From positions 1-64,000 of the forward strand of contig JAZQFJ010000010.1 of assembly GCA_045539475.1 (NCBI GenBank): DNA of 64,000 nt, given 5' to 3'. This document shows, one piece after another, positions 17,317-27,700 of this stretch (positions are counted from its first letter, which is position 1; every line of letters begins with the position of its first letter). The stretch comes from SIG480 sp045539475. GTDB taxonomy: Bacteria; Bacillota; Clostridia; Oscillospirales; JAAYXM01. Position numbers and translations under genes: made by a program. The notes below the pieces were generated by a model that was given only the letters and a program-made list of their open reading frames with translations, was not told the origin of the DNA and ran no database searches.

Positions 17317-17871
17317 ATGAGACCTGAAGTAAAAGAATTTGAAGAGAGAATGCAAAAAAGTATTGGCGTTGTCGCGGAAGAGTTTGCGGCAGTACGTGCA
17401 GGACGTGCAAACCCTGCAGTTCTTGATAAGATTACGGTTGACTATTACGGAACACCAACTCCTATCCCGCAGCTTGGTTCCGTATCCGTTCCTGAACCGA
17501 GAACTCTTATGATTCAGCCGTGGGATGCATCTGTTCTCAAAGGTGTTGAAAAGGCAATTCTTGCATCGGACCTGGGTATCACCCCGGCTAACGACGGCAA
17601 GTGCATTCGCCTTGCTTTTCCGCAGCTTACCGAGGAGCGTCGTCGCGATCTCATTAAGCAGGTTAAGAAAATCGGCGAAGACGGCAAAGTTGCGGTTCGC
17701 AACATCCGCCGCGATGCACTTGATAAGTTTAAGGCAATGAAGAAAAAATCCGAAATCACGGAAGATGATCTTAAGATTTTAGAGGATGAAACTCAAAAGG
17801 TAACCGACAAGAGCTGTAAGGAACTTGACGTTATGACCGAGAAGAAGGAAAAAGAGCTTCTTGAAATTTAA
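17317..17871 (+). CDS. frr: ribosome recycling factor
   Basis: 184 residues, full length. With EF-G it splits the post-termination ribosome. The three-helix core ends with DALDKFKAMKKKSEITEDD and the domain II hinge begins at DKITVDYYGTPTPI; the RAGRANPAVL motif is present near residue 27. It starts three bases after pyrH. Confidence 0.97.
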   Translation: MRPEVKEFEERMQKSIGVVAEEFAAVRAGRANPAVLDKITVDYYGTPTPIPQLGSVSVPEPRTLMIQPWDASVLKGVEKAILASDLGITPANDGKCIRLAFPQLTEERRRDLIKQVKKIGEDGKVAVRNIRRDALDKFKAMKKKSEITEDDLKILEDETQKVTDKSCKELDVMTEKKEKELLEI

Positions 17872-17885
17872 GGCAGTGATATTCA

Positions 17886-18629
17886 ATGGGTATTTTTAAA
17901 AAGAAGCAAACGGCAGAGTCTGTGGATTTCACAGCTCTGCCTGAGCATATTGCAATCATTCTCGACGGGAACGGACGTTGGGCAAAGCGGCGCGGAATGC
18001 CGCGAACGGCAGGTCATGCCGTAGGAAGTGAGAATTTCCGAAAAATAGCGACTTACTGTAATGATATAGGCATTAAATACCTCACCGTTTATGCGTTTTC
18101 CACCGAAAACTGGAAACGCCCAGACGATGAGGTCAGCACCATTATGTCGCTTCTTGAAAAGTACATTATAGAAGCAATCGATGAGGTGAGAAAGAAAAAT
18201 CTTCGTCTTTGCTTTTGGGGATCGCGAGAAGGGCTTTCGGATCACATTAAAAAGCTTATGGATGAGTCTGAAGCAGAGTCGCGCGATATGACAGGAATGC
18301 AGGTCAACGTGTGTCTTAATTACGGATCCAGAAATGAGATAAAAGAAGCCGTCACGGGAATTGCACGCGATGTTTCAAAAGGGAAAATAAAGCCCGAGGA
18401 AGTAAGCGAAGATATGATAGATTCTTATCTCTATTCAGCAGGAACTCCGGCTCCGGATCTTCTCATTCGTCCGGGTGGAGAGAAGCGGCTTTCGAATTTT
18501 CTTTTGTGGCAGCTGGCTTACAGCGAAATGGTGTTTACAGATAAGCTCTGGCCGGAGTTTGACGAAAGAGAGCTTGACCGTGCAATAATTGAATTTCAGA
18601 AGCGAAACAGAAGATACGGCGGAATATAA
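17886..18629 (+). CDS. uppS: undecaprenyl diphosphate synthase (cis-prenyltransferase)
   Basis: 247 residues. It adds eight isopentenyl units to farnesyl diphosphate to make the C55 lipid carrier of peptidoglycan and wall polymers. Motifs: IAIILDGNGRWAKRRG with the catalytic Asp at about residue 26, AFSTENWKRP near 74, and RPGGEKRLSNFLLWQLAY near the C-terminus. The usual RxSGExRxS is RPGGEKRLS here, a common variant. It feeds on IPP made by the DXP pathway, two of whose genes (dxr, ispG) lie downstream. Confidence 0.96.
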   Translation: MGIFKKKQTAESVDFTALPEHIAIILDGNGRWAKRRGMPRTAGHAVGSENFRKIATYCNDIGIKYLTVYAFSTENWKRPDDEVSTIMSLLEKYIIEAIDEVRKKNLRLCFWGSREGLSDHIKKLMDESEAESRDMTGMQVNVCLNYGSRNEIKEAVTGIARDVSKGKIKPEEVSEDMIDSYLYSAGTPAPDLLIRPGGEKRLSNFLLWQLAYSEMVFTDKLWPEFDERELDRAIIEFQKRNRRYGGI

Positions 18630-18668
18630 TATTTACGCCGTTCCTTTTGTGTGAAAGGAATGTTTGAT

Positions 18669-19469
18669 ATGCGTACACGGATTATAACAGCAACAGTTGC
18701 GATTGCTGTTTTTATTGCGGTAGTATATTTTTTGCCTCCGGTCTGTTTTACGGTGGCGGTTTCGATAATCTGTGCCGTTGCCACTTTGGAACTAACATGG
18801 AAGAGCAAAATTGTTACGCTTGCTCCGCTTTCTATAGTATCGTGCATTTTGGCGGCTGCAGCACCTTTTTGGGTATCGCTTCCCGCGTTTGAAAAATATG
18901 CGCTTGTATATATTTTTACAGCTGTTGTGGCAGTTTTTTCCGTTTGGTTGTTAAACTATGGAAAAGCATCACTTGTTATGGTGATAACTTCTTTTTTTGC
19001 AGGCGCCATACTTCCGCTTATGTTTTCATTTATCGTAAGAATACATGCGCTTGAAAACGGCAAAGTATTGATTCTCCTTCCGTTTCTTGCCGCGTGGATG
19101 ACTGATACCGGCGCTTATTTCACCGGCGTTTTTTGGGGAAAGCATAAGCTTTGTGAAAAAATCAGCCCCAAAAAGACGGTGGAAGGTGCAATCGGCGGTA
19201 TTGTTGTCTGCGTTCTATCTCTTGTTGCGTTTGCTTATTTTTTCAAACTTCCGGTAAATTATATTTCTTTCGGAGTTGGCGCACTTGTCCTGTCTTTGCT
19301 TGCTCAGACCGGAGATCTGTCATTTTCAATTATTAAACGTGAATATAATATAAAAGACTACGGAAATATAATGCCCGGACACGGTGGTGTGCTTGATCGC
19401 TTTGACAGCACAATGTTCACCATTCCGGCAACGTATATTTTACTTATGATAATCGGTGTTATAGTGTAG
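18669..19469 (+). CDS. cdsA: phosphatidate cytidylyltransferase
   Basis: About 266 residues with roughly eight membrane segments. It makes CDP-diacylglycerol, precursor of phosphatidylglycerol and other phospholipids. The family signature is present: SPKKTVEGAIGG near residue 174 and GDLSFSIIKREYNIKDYG with MPGHGGVLDRFDS near the end. The start at 18669 follows AAAGGA at 9 bases; in-frame GTG 18651 and ATG 18660 lie too close to or before that site. It sits between uppS and dxr. Confidence 0.94.
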   Translation: MRTRIITATVAIAVFIAVVYFLPPVCFTVAVSIICAVATLELTWKSKIVTLAPLSIVSCILAAAAPFWVSLPAFEKYALVYIFTAVVAVFSVWLLNYGKASLVMVITSFFAGAILPLMFSFIVRIHALENGKVLILLPFLAAWMTDTGAYFTGVFWGKHKLCEKISPKKTVEGAIGGIVVCVLSLVAFAYFFKLPVNYISFGVGALVLSLLAQTGDLSFSIIKREYNIKDYGNIMPGHGGVLDRFDSTMFTIPATYILLMIIGVIV

Positions 19470-19478
19470 GTGTGAATT

Positions 19479-20627
19479 ATGGTTTCAAATTTATCCGTCC
19501 TCGGCTCTACCGGCTCGATCGGAACGCAGACTCTTGATGTGGCGAGGGCTTTGGGAATAAAGGTGTCGGCAATTGCTGCAAACAGGAATATTAAGCTTCT
19601 GGAAGAACAGGCTCGGGAGTTTTCCCCCGGCATAGTTGCCGTTGCGGATGAAGCTGCCGCTAAGGAACTCAAAGTGGCGCTTTCAGATACTAAATGCAAG
19701 GTTTTGGGCGGAAGAAGTGCCGTTCTTGAAGCTGCCGCATGTTCTGAGGCAGATACCGTTATGTCATCGCTTGTCGGCATGGCGGGAATTGAACCTACTC
19801 TTTGTGCGATCGACGAAGGAAAAGATATTGCGCTTGCCAACAAGGAAACGCTTGTTTGTGCCGGTGAGATAGTAATGCGTCGTGCAAAAGAAAAGGACGT
19901 TAAAGTTATTCCCGTTGATTCAGAGCATTCTGCGATTTTTCAATCTCTCCATGCATCCGTTGCTCCACAGCGTGAGCTTATGAGAATTATTCTCACAGCA
20001 TCAGGAGGCCCCTTTTTCGGGAAGAAGCGTGATGAGCTTGAAAACGTTACTGTAGAGCAGGCTTTACGTCACCCGAATTGGAGTATGGGTGCAAAGGTTA
20101 CTATTGATTCTGCGAGCCTTATGAATAAGGGACTTGAGTTTATGGAGGCTATGTGGCTCTTTGACGTTGATCCTTCGCAGATTGATATAGTTGTTCACCG
20201 CGAAAGCATTATTCACTCGATGGTGGAGTTCCGGGATGGTGCGATTATTGCTCAGCTTGGTACGCCTGATATGCGAACGCCTATTTCATTTGCGCTGACG
20301 TATCCTGAGCGTAAGAATTTTGGTGGAGAGTATATTGATTTCACAAAGCTTTCTTCGCTTTCCTTCGCGCTTCCCGATACTGAAACCTTCCGTTGCCTTG
20401 CTCTTGCGCTTTCTGCGGCAAAGCGTGGAGGAACAGCAGGTGCACTTCTCAACGGCGCAAATGAAGCTGCAGTGGATTTGTTTCTTAATTCAAAAATAAA
20501 ATTCCTTGAAATTGCAGATTATATAGAACGTGCGACATCCGCTGTCGGAGTTTTGGATAATCCGACTCTTTCGGAGGTTATTTCGGCATCGGAAAATGCA
20601 CGCGATGCGGTATATTCAATGATTTAG
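19479..20627 (+). CDS. dxr: 1-deoxy-D-xylulose 5-phosphate reductoisomerase
   Basis: 382 residues. It performs the second step of the methylerythritol phosphate route to isoprenoids, using NADPH and a divalent metal. NADPH-binding LGSTGSIGTQTLDV is at the N-terminus, the metal site PVDSEHSAIFQ near residue 144, and the flexible loop HPNWSMGAKVTIDSASLMNKG near 200. The reading frame starts nine bases after cdsA. Confidence 0.97.
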   Translation: MVSNLSVLGSTGSIGTQTLDVARALGIKVSAIAANRNIKLLEEQAREFSPGIVAVADEAAAKELKVALSDTKCKVLGGRSAVLEAAACSEADTVMSSLVGMAGIEPTLCAIDEGKDIALANKETLVCAGEIVMRRAKEKDVKVIPVDSEHSAIFQSLHASVAPQRELMRIILTASGGPFFGKKRDELENVTVEQALRHPNWSMGAKVTIDSASLMNKGLEFMEAMWLFDVDPSQIDIVVHRESIIHSMVEFRDGAIIAQLGTPDMRTPISFALTYPERKNFGGEYIDFTKLSSLSFALPDTETFRCLALALSAAKRGGTAGALLNGANEAAVDLFLNSKIKFLEIADYIERATSAVGVLDNPTLSEVISASENARDAVYSMI

Positions 20628-20630
20628 AAG

Positions 20631-21668
20631 GTGATTTTTATTTACGTTCTGCTTGCAATACTTCTTTTTGGGCTACTTGTTGCGGTTCACGAGTTCGGGC
20701 ATTTTATAACGGCAAAGCTGTCAGGGGTTCGGGTAAATGAATTTGCGATAGGTATGGGTCCTGCGGTTGTGAAAAAACAAATCGGAGAAACCGTATACGC
20801 ACTTCGGCTTCTTCCGTTTGGCGGCTTCTGCGCAATGGAAGGGGAGGATTCAGAATCTTCTGATCCGCGTGCATTTTCTTCGCGGCCGGTGCTATATAGA
20901 ATCGCAATCGTTCTTGCCGGCTCAGTAATGAATCTTATATCGGGTTTTCTTGTTCTTTCAATTCTGTTTGCTCCCGTTAAGCAGTGGTACACACCGACTG
21001 TTGCGGATATCGGTGAACGCACTGAAGTGACCGGGGGTTTTCTTCGTTCCGGAGATACGATAAAATCGGTTGACGGATATAACGTTTATATTTACGGTGA
21101 TATCTTTGTTGGTCTGTCGCGCGGTGGTGATGAAAACGATGCGTATGACATAGAAGTTCTCCGCGACGGTGAAAAGGTTTTGTTAAAGGATGTAAAGCTC
21201 AGAACATATGATGGTACAGAAAGTTCTGACGATGGCAGAAAAGGTATTTCTTTTGTTGTTGAAGATACAAGTTTTTCCGGTAAAACAAAGTATATTTTTC
21301 AAAACGGAATAAATCTTATCAGGCTTGTAAAAGTCGGGCTTGGTGATTTAATAAGCGGAAATGTGTCGGGCGATGATTTGTCAGGACCCATAGGAATAGG
21401 AAAGATGATGGCAGACACTGCAAAAACCGATATTTCATCTCTTTTGTATTTGCTTGCTTTCATCTCAATAAATCTCGGCGTTATGAATCTTCTTCCGCTT
21501 CCGGCACTTGACGGTGGAAGATTTGTATTTCTGCTTTTTGAGCTTATCTTCAGACGTCCTGTGCCTCCGAAGTATGAAGGCTATGTCCACGCCGCAGGCC
21601 TTGCACTTCTGATGCTTCTTATGGCTTTTGTAACCTATAACGATATCGTAAAAATATTTTTCAAATGA
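20631..21668 (+). CDS. rseP: RIP zinc metalloprotease, RseP/RasP family
   Basis: 345 residues, family M50B. It cleaves transmembrane segments of regulatory and signal-peptide substrates within the membrane. The zinc site HEFGH is at about residues 21-25, followed by GMGPAVVKKQ; a single PDZ-like domain lies in the middle (GGFLRSGDTIKSVDGYNV); the third metal ligand is in NLLPLPALDGGRFVF. The start is GTG, three bases after dxr. Its place between dxr and ispG is usual in Firmicutes. Confidence 0.95.
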   Translation: MIFIYVLLAILLFGLLVAVHEFGHFITAKLSGVRVNEFAIGMGPAVVKKQIGETVYALRLLPFGGFCAMEGEDSESSDPRAFSSRPVLYRIAIVLAGSVMNLISGFLVLSILFAPVKQWYTPTVADIGERTEVTGGFLRSGDTIKSVDGYNVYIYGDIFVGLSRGGDENDAYDIEVLRDGEKVLLKDVKLRTYDGTESSDDGRKGISFVVEDTSFSGKTKYIFQNGINLIRLVKVGLGDLISGNVSGDDLSGPIGIGKMMADTAKTDISSLLYLLAFISINLGVMNLLPLPALDGGRFVFLLFELIFRRPVPPKYEGYVHAAGLALLMLLMAFVTYNDIVKIFFK

Positions 21669-21682
21669 TTTGGTGATTGATT

Positions 21683-22729
21683 ATGAACAGACGAAAAACG
21701 CGCCGAATTTTTGTCGGTAATGTTCCGGTCGGGGGAGATGCGCCCATTGCCGTGCAGTCAATGTGCAATACGGATACGAGAAATGTTGATGCAACGCTTT
21801 CGCAGATAGAGCGTCTTACGGCAGCGGGGTGTAAGATTGTCCGTGTGGCTGTTGTTGATAAAGAGGCTGCGCACGCGATTGGGAAAATAGCCGAACGCGC
21901 AAACGTCCCCATAGTTGCAGATATTCATTTTGATTCTCGTCTTGCGGTTGAAGCGGCGGCGGCAGGTGCGGCAAAAATCCGCATCAACCCGGGGAATATA
22001 GGTGATGACGGAAAGGTTCGCGATGTAGTGAATGCCTGCAGAGCTAAAAATATCCCTATACGCATCGGTGTTAACGGTGGATCGCTTGAAAAAGAAATTC
22101 TTGCAAAGTATGGAGTTTCCGCGCGCGGAATGGTAGAATCTGCAAAAGGTCATATTGATATTCTGCGCAAATTCGATTTTGAAGATATTTGCATATCGGT
22201 AAAGGCATCGTCGGTTGCTCTTACTATTGATGCTTACCGTATGCTTTCCGCTGAGGTTGATTATCCGCTTCATCTCGGTGTTACCGAGGCAGGAACGGTT
22301 CGTATCGGAAAGCTTAAATCCGCTGTAGGGATAGGTTCACTTCTGCTTGACGGAATCGGGGATACAATCCGCGTTTCTCTTACAGATGATCCGGTGTGTG
22401 AGGTTGAAACGGCTTATGATCTTCTTCATGCAATAGGTATGAGCGAAAACACACCTCAGTTAGTATCGTGTCCTACCTGCGGAAGATGTATGATAGACCT
22501 TATACATATAGCGAAAGAGGTAGAAACGCGCCTTTCTGAGATAAAAAAGCCGATAAAGGTCGCTGTTATGGGGTGCGTTGTAAACGGTCCCGGAGAGGCA
22601 AGAGAAGCCGATATAGGAATGGCCGGCGGAAAAGAAATTGGTATTCTCTTCAAAAAGGGAGAAATTGTAAAAAAAGTTCCTATGAACGAAATCGTTGATG
22701 AGCTTATGAAAATGACGTACGAGATTTAA
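21683..22729 (+). CDS. ispG: 4-hydroxy-3-methylbut-2-enyl diphosphate synthase
   Basis: About 348 residues. It reduces methylerythritol cyclodiphosphate in the penultimate step of isoprenoid synthesis and carries a [4Fe-4S] cluster. Cluster cysteines are in SCPTCGRCMID and VMGCVVNGPGEA near the C-terminus. The N-terminal barrel has VGGDAPIAVQSMCNTDT. The ATG at 21683 follows GGTGA; an in-frame TTG two codons earlier is possible. Confidence 0.96.
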   Translation: MNRRKTRRIFVGNVPVGGDAPIAVQSMCNTDTRNVDATLSQIERLTAAGCKIVRVAVVDKEAAHAIGKIAERANVPIVADIHFDSRLAVEAAAAGAAKIRINPGNIGDDGKVRDVVNACRAKNIPIRIGVNGGSLEKEILAKYGVSARGMVESAKGHIDILRKFDFEDICISVKASSVALTIDAYRMLSAEVDYPLHLGVTEAGTVRIGKLKSAVGIGSLLLDGIGDTIRVSLTDDPVCEVETAYDLLHAIGMSENTPQLVSCPTCGRCMIDLIHIAKEVETRLSEIKKPIKVAVMGCVVNGPGEAREADIGMAGGKEIGILFKKGEIVKKVPMNEIVDELMKMTYEI

Positions 22730-22750
22730 GAAGTGGAAATAGGATAGAAT

Positions 22751-25700
22751 ATGGATAAAAACAGTTTAAAGCCGTTTGGTGAGGTTTTTAAAATCAGAGG
22801 AGAAAAAAGCCTTGAACTCTTTGAAAATTCAGCATATGTAAGAGCTCTGACGGCAGATAAAACTCAAAACAGAATAACAGCATATCTTTATTCAGAAAGG
22901 ATTATTGCGTCTTCAGAAATCCGCGCTGCGGAGAAGGTTATCGCAGAACGTTATCGATTAAACCGCGCAACTCTGCTCCCTTCGTATCCTCGCTCTCTTT
23001 TCGGGGATGAATATTTCCTTACACTTGCAAAAAGACTGTGTGAGGAATTTCCTGCGGCAATAGGATACTTAAGCGGAGCACAATGGACATACGACGGGGA
23101 AGGTACACTCACGCTGACCTTAAAAACGGGACTTAACGGTTTTTCTGACAAGTGTATCCGTTTTATTAAAAGTGCGATTGAGAACGAATTTTCAATGAAT
23201 ATAGATGTTCTTACGGAAGTGGCGGAAGGCACTGATCATGCGGCAGAGGAACGGCTTATGTCGCTACGGAAAGAGATTGAAGAAGCTGCTAAAGTGTCGG
23301 CAGAGAAACCGAAGCCGGCACCTGTAAAAGAAGAGCCGGTTGCAGCTCCGGCAAAGGAAGGTTTTAAAGGCTTTCGGAAAAAACTTAACGAGGAACAAGG
23401 AGAGGTTGTTCTCGGAAAGTCTGCTTTTGGCGAATATATAGATATCAATACGATTGAAGAAGTCTTTGGTGATATATCAATAAAGGGTGAGATATTCGCG
23501 ACGGAATGCCGCGAGTTTGAAGAACGCGGTGTTGCTACATATAGCTTCGATATGACTGACTATAAAGGCTCTGTACGTGTTGTTGTTCGAAATATAAAGC
23601 TCGAAAATCTCGGAGATGTTTCGGGAAAGCTGAAAAAAGGCGCATATGTTCATGTTTACGGTTCCACGCAATATGATATGTATTTAAAGGACACTGTTGT
23701 ACGTCCGCGTAATATCGTTCTCGGAAAAGCTCCATCGCGCGAGGATACGGCGCCGGAAAAGCGAGTAGAGCTTCATATGCACACGAATATGTCCACTATG
23801 GACGGAATCACTCCAACCGCAGACCTCTTAAAGCGTGCGGCAGGTTGGGGGCACAAAGCAATTGCAGTTACTGATCATGGTGTTGTACAAGCATTCCCGG
23901 ACGCTATGAATGCGGCTCCCAAGCTTGGTATAAAGGTACTGTATGGGGTGGAAGCTTACTATGGCGGTAACCGAAAAACTCAGGTTGTAACCGGCAGTGT
24001 TCCGTCAGGGTTTGACGGGGAATTTGTATGCTTCGATATAGAAACAACGGGTCTCTATAAAAAAACATGTAAGATAATCGAAATTGCGGCAGCTATCCTT
24101 CGTAACGGAGAAATATGCGAGAAATTTCAGACGTATGTAAACCCCGAGTGCGCAATTCCCGAAAAGATAAGTGAGCTTACGGGTATAACCAACGGAATGG
24201 TTGTTGATTCGCCTAAGATTGATAAAGCACTGCGTGATTTTCTCGATTTTGTAGGGGATCGCCCGCTTGCGGCACATAATGCAGAGTTTGATGTTGGGTT
24301 TATAACAGAAGCGTGTAAAGAACTCGGTATTGAACGCGAGTTTGATTATATCGACTCTCTTGAGCTTTCAAGAAAGCTTTTACCGGATACTAAAAACCAT
24401 AAGCTCGACACCGTTGCAAAGGCACTAAAGCTTCCTAAATTTGAGCACCACAGGGCACTTGATGACGCTGTAACGGTCGCGTTCATTCTGCGTGCTTTGT
24501 TTAGCGAACTTTCGGAAGTTCATAAGCTAAGCAAGGTTTCGGAGCTTAACGGTTTTTCAATAGGTTCAAAAGAAAAGGAAAAGCTTAATCGCTTCCATAT
24601 GATAATTATTGCCAAAAACTATGTTGGACTCAAAAACCTTTATAAGCTAATATCTATATCTCATCTTGAGTATTATGACCGACGTCCGATAATTCCGCGA
24701 CATGCTCTTGAAAAACATCGTGAGGGTCTTATTGTCGGTTCTGCGTGTGAAGCCGGAGAGCTTTATAGCGCGATTGTGGAAGGGAAAAAGTATAGCGAAT
24801 TACTTAAAATAGCTGATTTTTATGATTTTCTCGAAATTCAGCCGGTCGGGAACAATGCATTTATGCTTGCAAACGGAATTGCGTCATCTGAGGAGGATAT
24901 ACGAAATTTCAACAGAACGGTTGTAAAGCTTGGAGATGAACTCGGTATTCCGGTTGTCGCCACGGGCGATGTGCATTTTCTTGATCCTCACGATGAGGTT
25001 TACCGCCGCGTTCTCATGGCGAGTAAGAACTTTGCCGATGCTGATAATCAGGCTCCGTTATATCTTAAAACGACAAATGAAATGCTTGATGAATTTTCAT
25101 ACCTTGGTGATAAAAAAGCATATGAAGTTGTTGTAAAAAACACCAATATGATAGCTGATATGTGTGAGGAAATACGTCCCATTCCTGAGGGGCAGTATCC
25201 TCCTGCGATTGAAGGCTCAAAGGAAGAACTTAAAATGCTTTGCTATAACAAAGCAAAAGAGCTCTATGGTGAGCCACTTCATGATACGGTAAGAGAAAGG
25301 CTTGAATACGAGCTTTCAAAGATTATAGGGCACGATTTTGACGTTATGTATATGATTGCTCAAAAGCTCGTTACCCAGTCAGTTTCGGATGGATATCTTG
25401 TCGGTTCGCGAGGTTCTGTAGGTTCGTCTTTTGTTGCGTTTCTGTCCGGAATAACAGAGGTTAACGCGCTTCCTCCGCATTATAGATGTAAAAAGTGCAA
25501 AAATGTTGTGTTTGAGTCAAGTGGTGAATATGCCGCAGGTGCCGATCTTCCGAACAGAAACTGCGAGGTTTGTGGCGAGCCGATGGTTAAGGATGGATTC
25601 AATATCCCATTCCAGACGTTCCTTGGTTTTGACGGCGATAAAACACCGGATATTGACCTTAACTTTTCGGGAGAATACCAGTCCACAGCTCACGGTCAGG

Positions 25701-27067
25701 TAGAAGATCTTTTTGGCCAGGGGCACGTTTTCCGCGCAGGAACAATTGCTACTGTTGCCGATAAAACCGCATTCGGTTATGTGAAAAAATACGCAGAAGA
25801 GCGTTCTATGAATATGACGCAGGCGGAAAGAAATCGAATAGTTATCGGCTGTACGGGAATAAAAAGAACAACGGGGCAGCATCCCGGCGGTGTTATGATT
25901 GTGCCGAAGGATAAAGAAATTTATGACTTCACTCCCGTTCAGCATCCTGCAGATGACAAGGATTCGGATATTATTACAACCCATTTTGATTACCACTCAA
26001 TCCATGACAATCTTTTAAAGCTTGATATGCTCGGTCATGACGATCCGACAATTATACGTATGCTCGAAGACCTGACAGGACTTAATGCGCGGGAAATCCC
26101 TCTTGACGATCCGGAAACTATGAGTATTTTTACATCCATTTCCGCGCTCGGAATTGATGAGGATCCGATTCTCGGAAAAACAGGAAGCGTTGCCGTGCCG
26201 GAATTCGGCACTCACTTTGTTCGTCAAATGCTTATTGATACACAACCTACCACGTTCGATGAGCTTGTCCGAATATCCGGTCTTTCCCACGGCACAGATG
26301 TATGGCTCACAAATGCTCAGGATCTCGTCCGAGACGGTGTTGCAACACTTAAGCAGGTTATCTGTGCACGAGACGACATTATGCTCTATCTCATAGACAA
26401 GGGAGTTGACCCGAAGCTTTCCTTTACTATAATGGAAAGTGTCAGAAAGGGAAAGGGGTTAAAGCCTGATTGGGAAGAGGAAATGCTCTCTCACGATGTT
26501 CCGCAATGGTATGTAGATTCGTGCAAAAAGATAAAATATATGTTCCCCAAGGCTCACGCCGTTGCATACGTTATGATGGCATTTCGTATTGCATGGTTTA
26601 AAGTTCACCATCCAAAGGCTTTTTATGCAGCATATTTTTCCATTCGAGCAAAAGCATTTGATGCTTCTGTTATGACAAACGGTGATGCAGTTGTCCTTTC
26701 GAAAATGGACGAACTGAACGCAATGGAAAAGATTTCGCAGAAGGAAGAAAATATGCTTGTCACGCTTGAAGTCTGTCACGAATTTTACAAGCGCGGGCTT
26801 ACGTTTGATCCGATAAATCTATATGAGTCCGATACTAAGAATTTTAAAATCACGGAGAATGGACTCATACCTCCGTTCACGGCAATTTCCGGCCTCGGCG
26901 AGGTTGCGGCACAGAATATAGTTGATGAACGTGTAAACGGTCGCTTTATGTCTATAGAAGAAATGCAGAACAGATGTAAGCGCGTATCCAAAGGCGTTAT
27001 TGAAATGCTTGAGGCAAATAACGTTCTGCGTGACATTCCTAACACAAGTCAAGTATCGCTTTTTTGA
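22751..27067 (+). CDS. polC: DNA polymerase III alpha subunit, PolC type
   Basis: 1438 residues, normal for PolC, the replicative polymerase of low-GC Gram-positives. Order: N-terminal domain, OB fold (about residues 225-330), PHP domain (VELHMHTNMSTMDG near 338), inserted DEDD 3'-5' proofreading exonuclease (FVCFDIETTGLY near 425 to about 590), polymerase core (PDIDLNFSGEYQ near 967, with zinc-site cysteines in CKKCKN and CEVCG shortly before), and a C-terminal HhH region. All catalytic acidic motifs are visible. It ends the co-directional run that began with pyrH. Confidence 0.98.
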   Translation: MDKNSLKPFGEVFKIRGEKSLELFENSAYVRALTADKTQNRITAYLYSERIIASSEIRAAEKVIAERYRLNRATLLPSYPRSLFGDEYFLTLAKRLCEEFPAAIGYLSGAQWTYDGEGTLTLTLKTGLNGFSDKCIRFIKSAIENEFSMNIDVLTEVAEGTDHAAEERLMSLRKEIEEAAKVSAEKPKPAPVKEEPVAAPAKEGFKGFRKKLNEEQGEVVLGKSAFGEYIDINTIEEVFGDISIKGEIFATECREFEERGVATYSFDMTDYKGSVRVVVRNIKLENLGDVSGKLKKGAYVHVYGSTQYDMYLKDTVVRPRNIVLGKAPSREDTAPEKRVELHMHTNMSTMDGITPTADLLKRAAGWGHKAIAVTDHGVVQAFPDAMNAAPKLGIKVLYGVEAYYGGNRKTQVVTGSVPSGFDGEFVCFDIETTGLYKKTCKIIEIAAAILRNGEICEKFQTYVNPECAIPEKISELTGITNGMVVDSPKIDKALRDFLDFVGDRPLAAHNAEFDVGFITEACKELGIEREFDYIDSLELSRKLLPDTKNHKLDTVAKALKLPKFEHHRALDDAVTVAFILRALFSELSEVHKLSKVSELNGFSIGSKEKEKLNRFHMIIIAKNYVGLKNLYKLISISHLEYYDRRPIIPRHALEKHREGLIVGSACEAGELYSAIVEGKKYSELLKIADFYDFLEIQPVGNNAFMLANGIASSEEDIRNFNRTVVKLGDELGIPVVATGDVHFLDPHDEVYRRVLMASKNFADADNQAPLYLKTTNEMLDEFSYLGDKKAYEVVVKNTNMIADMCEEIRPIPEGQYPPAIEGSKEELKMLCYNKAKELYGEPLHDTVRERLEYELSKIIGHDFDVMYMIAQKLVTQSVSDGYLVGSRGSVGSSFVAFLSGITEVNALPPHYRCKKCKNVVFESSGEYAAGADLPNRNCEVCGEPMVKDGFNIPFQTFLGFDGDKTPDIDLNFSGEYQSTAHGQVEDLFGQGHVFRAGTIATVADKTAFGYVKKYAEERSMNMTQAERNRIVIGCTGIKRTTGQHPGGVMIVPKDKEIYDFTPVQHPADDKDSDIITTHFDYHSIHDNLLKLDMLGHDDPTIIRMLEDLTGLNAREIPLDDPETMSIFTSISALGIDEDPILGKTGSVAVPEFGTHFVRQMLIDTQPTTFDELVRISGLSHGTDVWLTNAQDLVRDGVATLKQVICARDDIMLYLIDKGVDPKLSFTIMESVRKGKGLKPDWEEEMLSHDVPQWYVDSCKKIKYMFPKAHAVAYVMMAFRIAWFKVHHPKAFYAAYFSIRAKAFDASVMTNGDAVVLSKMDELNAMEKISQKEENMLVTLEVCHEFYKRGLTFDPINLYESDTKNFKITENGLIPPFTAISGLGEVAAQNIVDERVNGRFMSIEEMQNRCKRVSKGVIEMLEANNVLRDIPNTSQVSLF

Positions 27068-27153
27068 TAAAAACAATAAAAATCCAAAAAAATATTGCAA
27101 TTAAGTTCAAAATATGGTATTTTATATTAGATAAGTATTGTGAGGTGAAAGAC

Positions 27154-27600
27154 GTGCGTTTTATTCCAATAAATCTCGATAATGTAAAAAATGCTGCAAC
27201 AATGTTTGTCGGTATAGCAAATGCCGAACCGTGGAACGGTAAGTGGACATATTCATCTGCATACGCGCGCCTTTTTACAATTGCAAAGTCTATCGGATTT
27301 ACAGGATTTATTACTATGGACAACAACGGACTTCCGTGTGGTTTTGTTATGGGGAATACTAAAAACCGTGATGACGGCGGGCTGGATTTTGTTCTTTGTG
27401 AAATCTGCTATCAAAATAATGATGCAGGACTTGTATATGCACAAAAGACACTTGATTATCTTTCTGAGCAGCTTGCAATGCGTCATATTGTCCGTATGCT
27501 ATATGTGGAGCAAGGAGGAAGCGGTGTTTCACGGTACTTTGCAATGTTGAATTTCTCAAAAATGGAAGAAGTTGTAGCGGTTGAAAAACGCATAAATTAA
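27154..27600 (+). CDS. GNAT-family N-acetyltransferase
   Basis: About 148 residues from a GTG preceded by GAGGTG at 6 bases; the frame is open further upstream but without a ribosome site. The sequence looks like a GNAT domain: AEPWNGKWTYSSAYARL near residue 20 resembles the acceptor region of AAC(6')-like proteins, and FTGFITMDNNGLPCGFVMG gives the central strands. The acceptor substrate is unknown. It lies alone between polC and fba. Confidence 0.6.
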   Translation: MRFIPINLDNVKNAATMFVGIANAEPWNGKWTYSSAYARLFTIAKSIGFTGFITMDNNGLPCGFVMGNTKNRDDGGLDFVLCEICYQNNDAGLVYAQKTLDYLSEQLAMRHIVRMLYVEQGGSGVSRYFAMLNFSKMEEVVAVEKRIN

Positions 27601-27640
27601 AAACTTTTGGAGATAATGTTAAAAAAATCGCAATTTCCTC

Positions 27641-27668
27641 TTGATTTTCTTGAAAAATGTGGTAAACT
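27641..27668 (+). promoter_or_regulatory. promoter of fba
   Basis: TTGATT, 16 bases, TAAACT, 32 bases before the fba start codon. A reasonable but not strong match for a highly expressed gene. Confidence 0.45.
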
Positions 27669-27700
27669 AACATAGGTAAAAAATTTAAGGAGATGTAATT